From: Kiritimatiellia bacterium | GTDB lineage: Bacteria; Verrucomicrobiota; Kiritimatiellia; SLAD01 | Direction of reading: 5' to 3' | Assembly: GCA_007134735.1 (NCBI GenBank) | Contig: SLKG01000052.1 | Span: forward strand, 1 to 33,387 | DNA: 33,387 nt | In this document: piece by piece, positions 32,492 to 33,387 of the stretch | Position numbering within the stretch: position 1 is the stretch's first letter | How the letters are laid out: each line of letters starts with the position of its first letter | Program-made: the position numbers and the translations under genes | Notes under the pieces: generated by a model | What the model was told of the DNA's origin: nothing | What the model saw: the letters and a program-made list of their open reading frames with translations, nothing else | Databases searched by the model: none

Positions 32492-33031
32492 TCACGCATA
32501 TTCCCGGGTTTCGTCCAGCGATTTGCGGTCCTTGGGGCGGGTATCGGCATCGGCGGCATGACCGAGACACATCATGACATCCACGCGGGCGCGTCTCGGA
32601 AGCCCCAAGGTCTGTTTGACCGCTTTCTCGTTGAACCAGCCCAGCCAGCACGTTCCCAATCCTTCTTCGGCCGCCTGCAGGGCGAGATGCTCTCCGGCGA
32701 TGCCGATGTCCACCAGGCTGTACTGGATGCCCCGGAATCCGCCGCCGAGCCGGGCGATGTATTTCGAACGCTCCGTCACGACGACCATCAGCACCGACGC
32801 GTCGGCCGCGAACTGATTGATGGAATACATGCCCGAAAATGCCGCCTTCGCCAGTTCGCTTCGCAGCGGGTCGCGATCGACCACGATAAAGCGCCATGGC
32901 TGTGAATTGCAGGCCGAGGGCGCCAGGCGTGCGGCCTCGAGGCACCGGTCCACCACCTCGCGCGGCACGGGCTTGTTTACATACTTTCGCGTGCTTTGTC
33001 TTCGTTGCGCCAATTCAAGAAACGATGTCAT
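32492..33031 (-). CDS. Nitroreductase family flavoprotein
   Basis: A 179-residue FMN-dependent NAD(P)H oxidoreductase of the nitroreductase superfamily. The N-terminal FMN phosphate motif RRQSTRKY (10-17), the SACNSQPWRFIVV segment (39-51) and the C-terminal GLGTCWLGWFNEKAVKQTLGLP are typical. The protein is short, in the range of the compact nitroreductase subgroup. GAGGAGAG lies directly before the ATG at 33031. The natural substrate cannot be given. It probably shares a transcript with the downstream lipoprotein hydrolase gene. Confidence 0.88.
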   Translation of the reverse strand: MTSFLELAQRRQSTRKYVNKPVPREVVDRCLEAARLAPSACNSQPWRFIVVDRDPLRSELAKAAFSGMYSINQFAADASVLMVVVTERSKYIARLGGGFRGIQYSLVDIGIAGEHLALQAAEEGLGTCWLGWFNEKAVKQTLGLPRRARVDVMMCLGHAADADTRPKDRKSLDETREYA

Positions 33032-33060
33032 ACTCTCCTCTCGATGTCAGCGCCATGTAC

Positions 33061-33387
33061 TCAACTCCACAAAACTTTCCGAATGCGTTCCCGGTCCTGT
33101 TCGATCACGGCCATCAGGTTCGACCATTTCTTCTGGAAAGCGAGGTACGCCTCGAACGGGTCTGAGTCCGGAACGGCCAGGACCTTTGCATGCAGGATAT
33201 TCTGAAGGGCTTCCCGGGCATTTTCGGTTTCGCCTTTGGCGAGGTAATCCGAGGCGAGGATGGTACAGGCCATGGCGGCGCGATCCGCGAAATCCTCCTG
33301 CCAATAGGTGCCGGGGAAGGGCCTGTACCGTTCCGGGTCGACCTTGTGATATCCCTCGCCGTCCCGGCTGTTGGCCACCTTGGCCTG
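33061..33387 (-). CDS. C-terminal fragment of an unrecognised protein, runs off the window
   Basis: The frame is open from the right edge (Gln-Ala-Lys before the GTG at 33378) to the TGA at 33061-33063, so the gene most likely begins outside the window. The visible 108 residues are soluble and mostly helical, with a segment (ASDYLAKGETENAREALQNI) that looks like one tetratricopeptide-type helix pair. No catalytic motif was recognised. It lies 29 bases upstream of the nitroreductase gene on the same strand and may be co-transcribed with it. Confidence 0.55.
   Translation of the reverse strand, partial: QAKVANSRDGEGYHKVDPERYRPFPGTYWQEDFADRAAMACTILASDYLAKGETENAREALQNILHAKVLAVPDSDPFEAYLAFQKKWSNLMAVIEQDRERIRKVLWS

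Overview
The window looks like a chromosomal segment of an anaerobic Gram-negative bacterium, most likely from the PVC superphylum (Kiritimatiellota or Verrucomicrobiota-like). The outer-membrane LPS assembly protein and type II secretion pseudopilins show a diderm cell. A pyruvate:ferredoxin oxidoreductase inside an Rnf gene cluster indicates ferredoxin-based energy metabolism. The taxonomic guess rests on gene content, high GC and the style of the dispersed repeats; it is inference, not proof.

Region 1 (1-11978, all on the minus strand) is an energy-conservation cluster read from high to low coordinates: rnfB, a giant pyruvate:ferredoxin oxidoreductase (1642 aa), rnfC, rnfD, rnfG, rnfE, rnfA, a small Cys-rich membrane protein and a plant-type ferredoxin-NADP reductase cut by the window start. 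Pyruvate oxidation would reduce ferredoxin, Rnf would couple ferredoxin and NAD(H) to ion pumping, and the reductase would link ferredoxin to NADP(H). PFOR separates rnfB from rnfCDGEA. A REP-like palindromic repeat is translated as the C-terminal tail of RnfG.

Region 2 (12150-22922) is mostly plus strand: a GYF/coiled-coil protein, a zinc-ribbon protein, LptD, an NDP-sugar epimerase, a family B DNA polymerase, GspG, and a GspI-like pseudopilin whose leader peptide carries a second copy of the REP-like repeat. An inositol-monophosphatase family gene lies on the minus strand, followed by a PduO-type cobalamin adenosyltransferase and a response regulator with an N-terminal helix-turn-helix domain.

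Region 3 (23059-31403, plus strand) is an aspartate-family and branched-chain amino acid operon: homoserine dehydrogenase, an ApgM-like protein that has lost its expected catalytic residues, aspartate kinase, citramalate synthase and valyl-tRNA synthetase. It is preceded by what reads as a ribosome-mediated attenuator: a promoter, a 16-codon leader peptide rich in Val, Ile and Thr, competing hairpins and an intrinsic terminator 25 bases before the first gene. This is the most interesting system in the window.

Region 4 (31404-33387) holds a palindrome-rich spacer, then on the minus strand a lipoprotein alpha/beta hydrolase, a nitroreductase and the C-terminal end of an unrecognised gene that runs off the window. 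No tRNA, rRNA, CRISPR array, transposase or phage gene was recognised.
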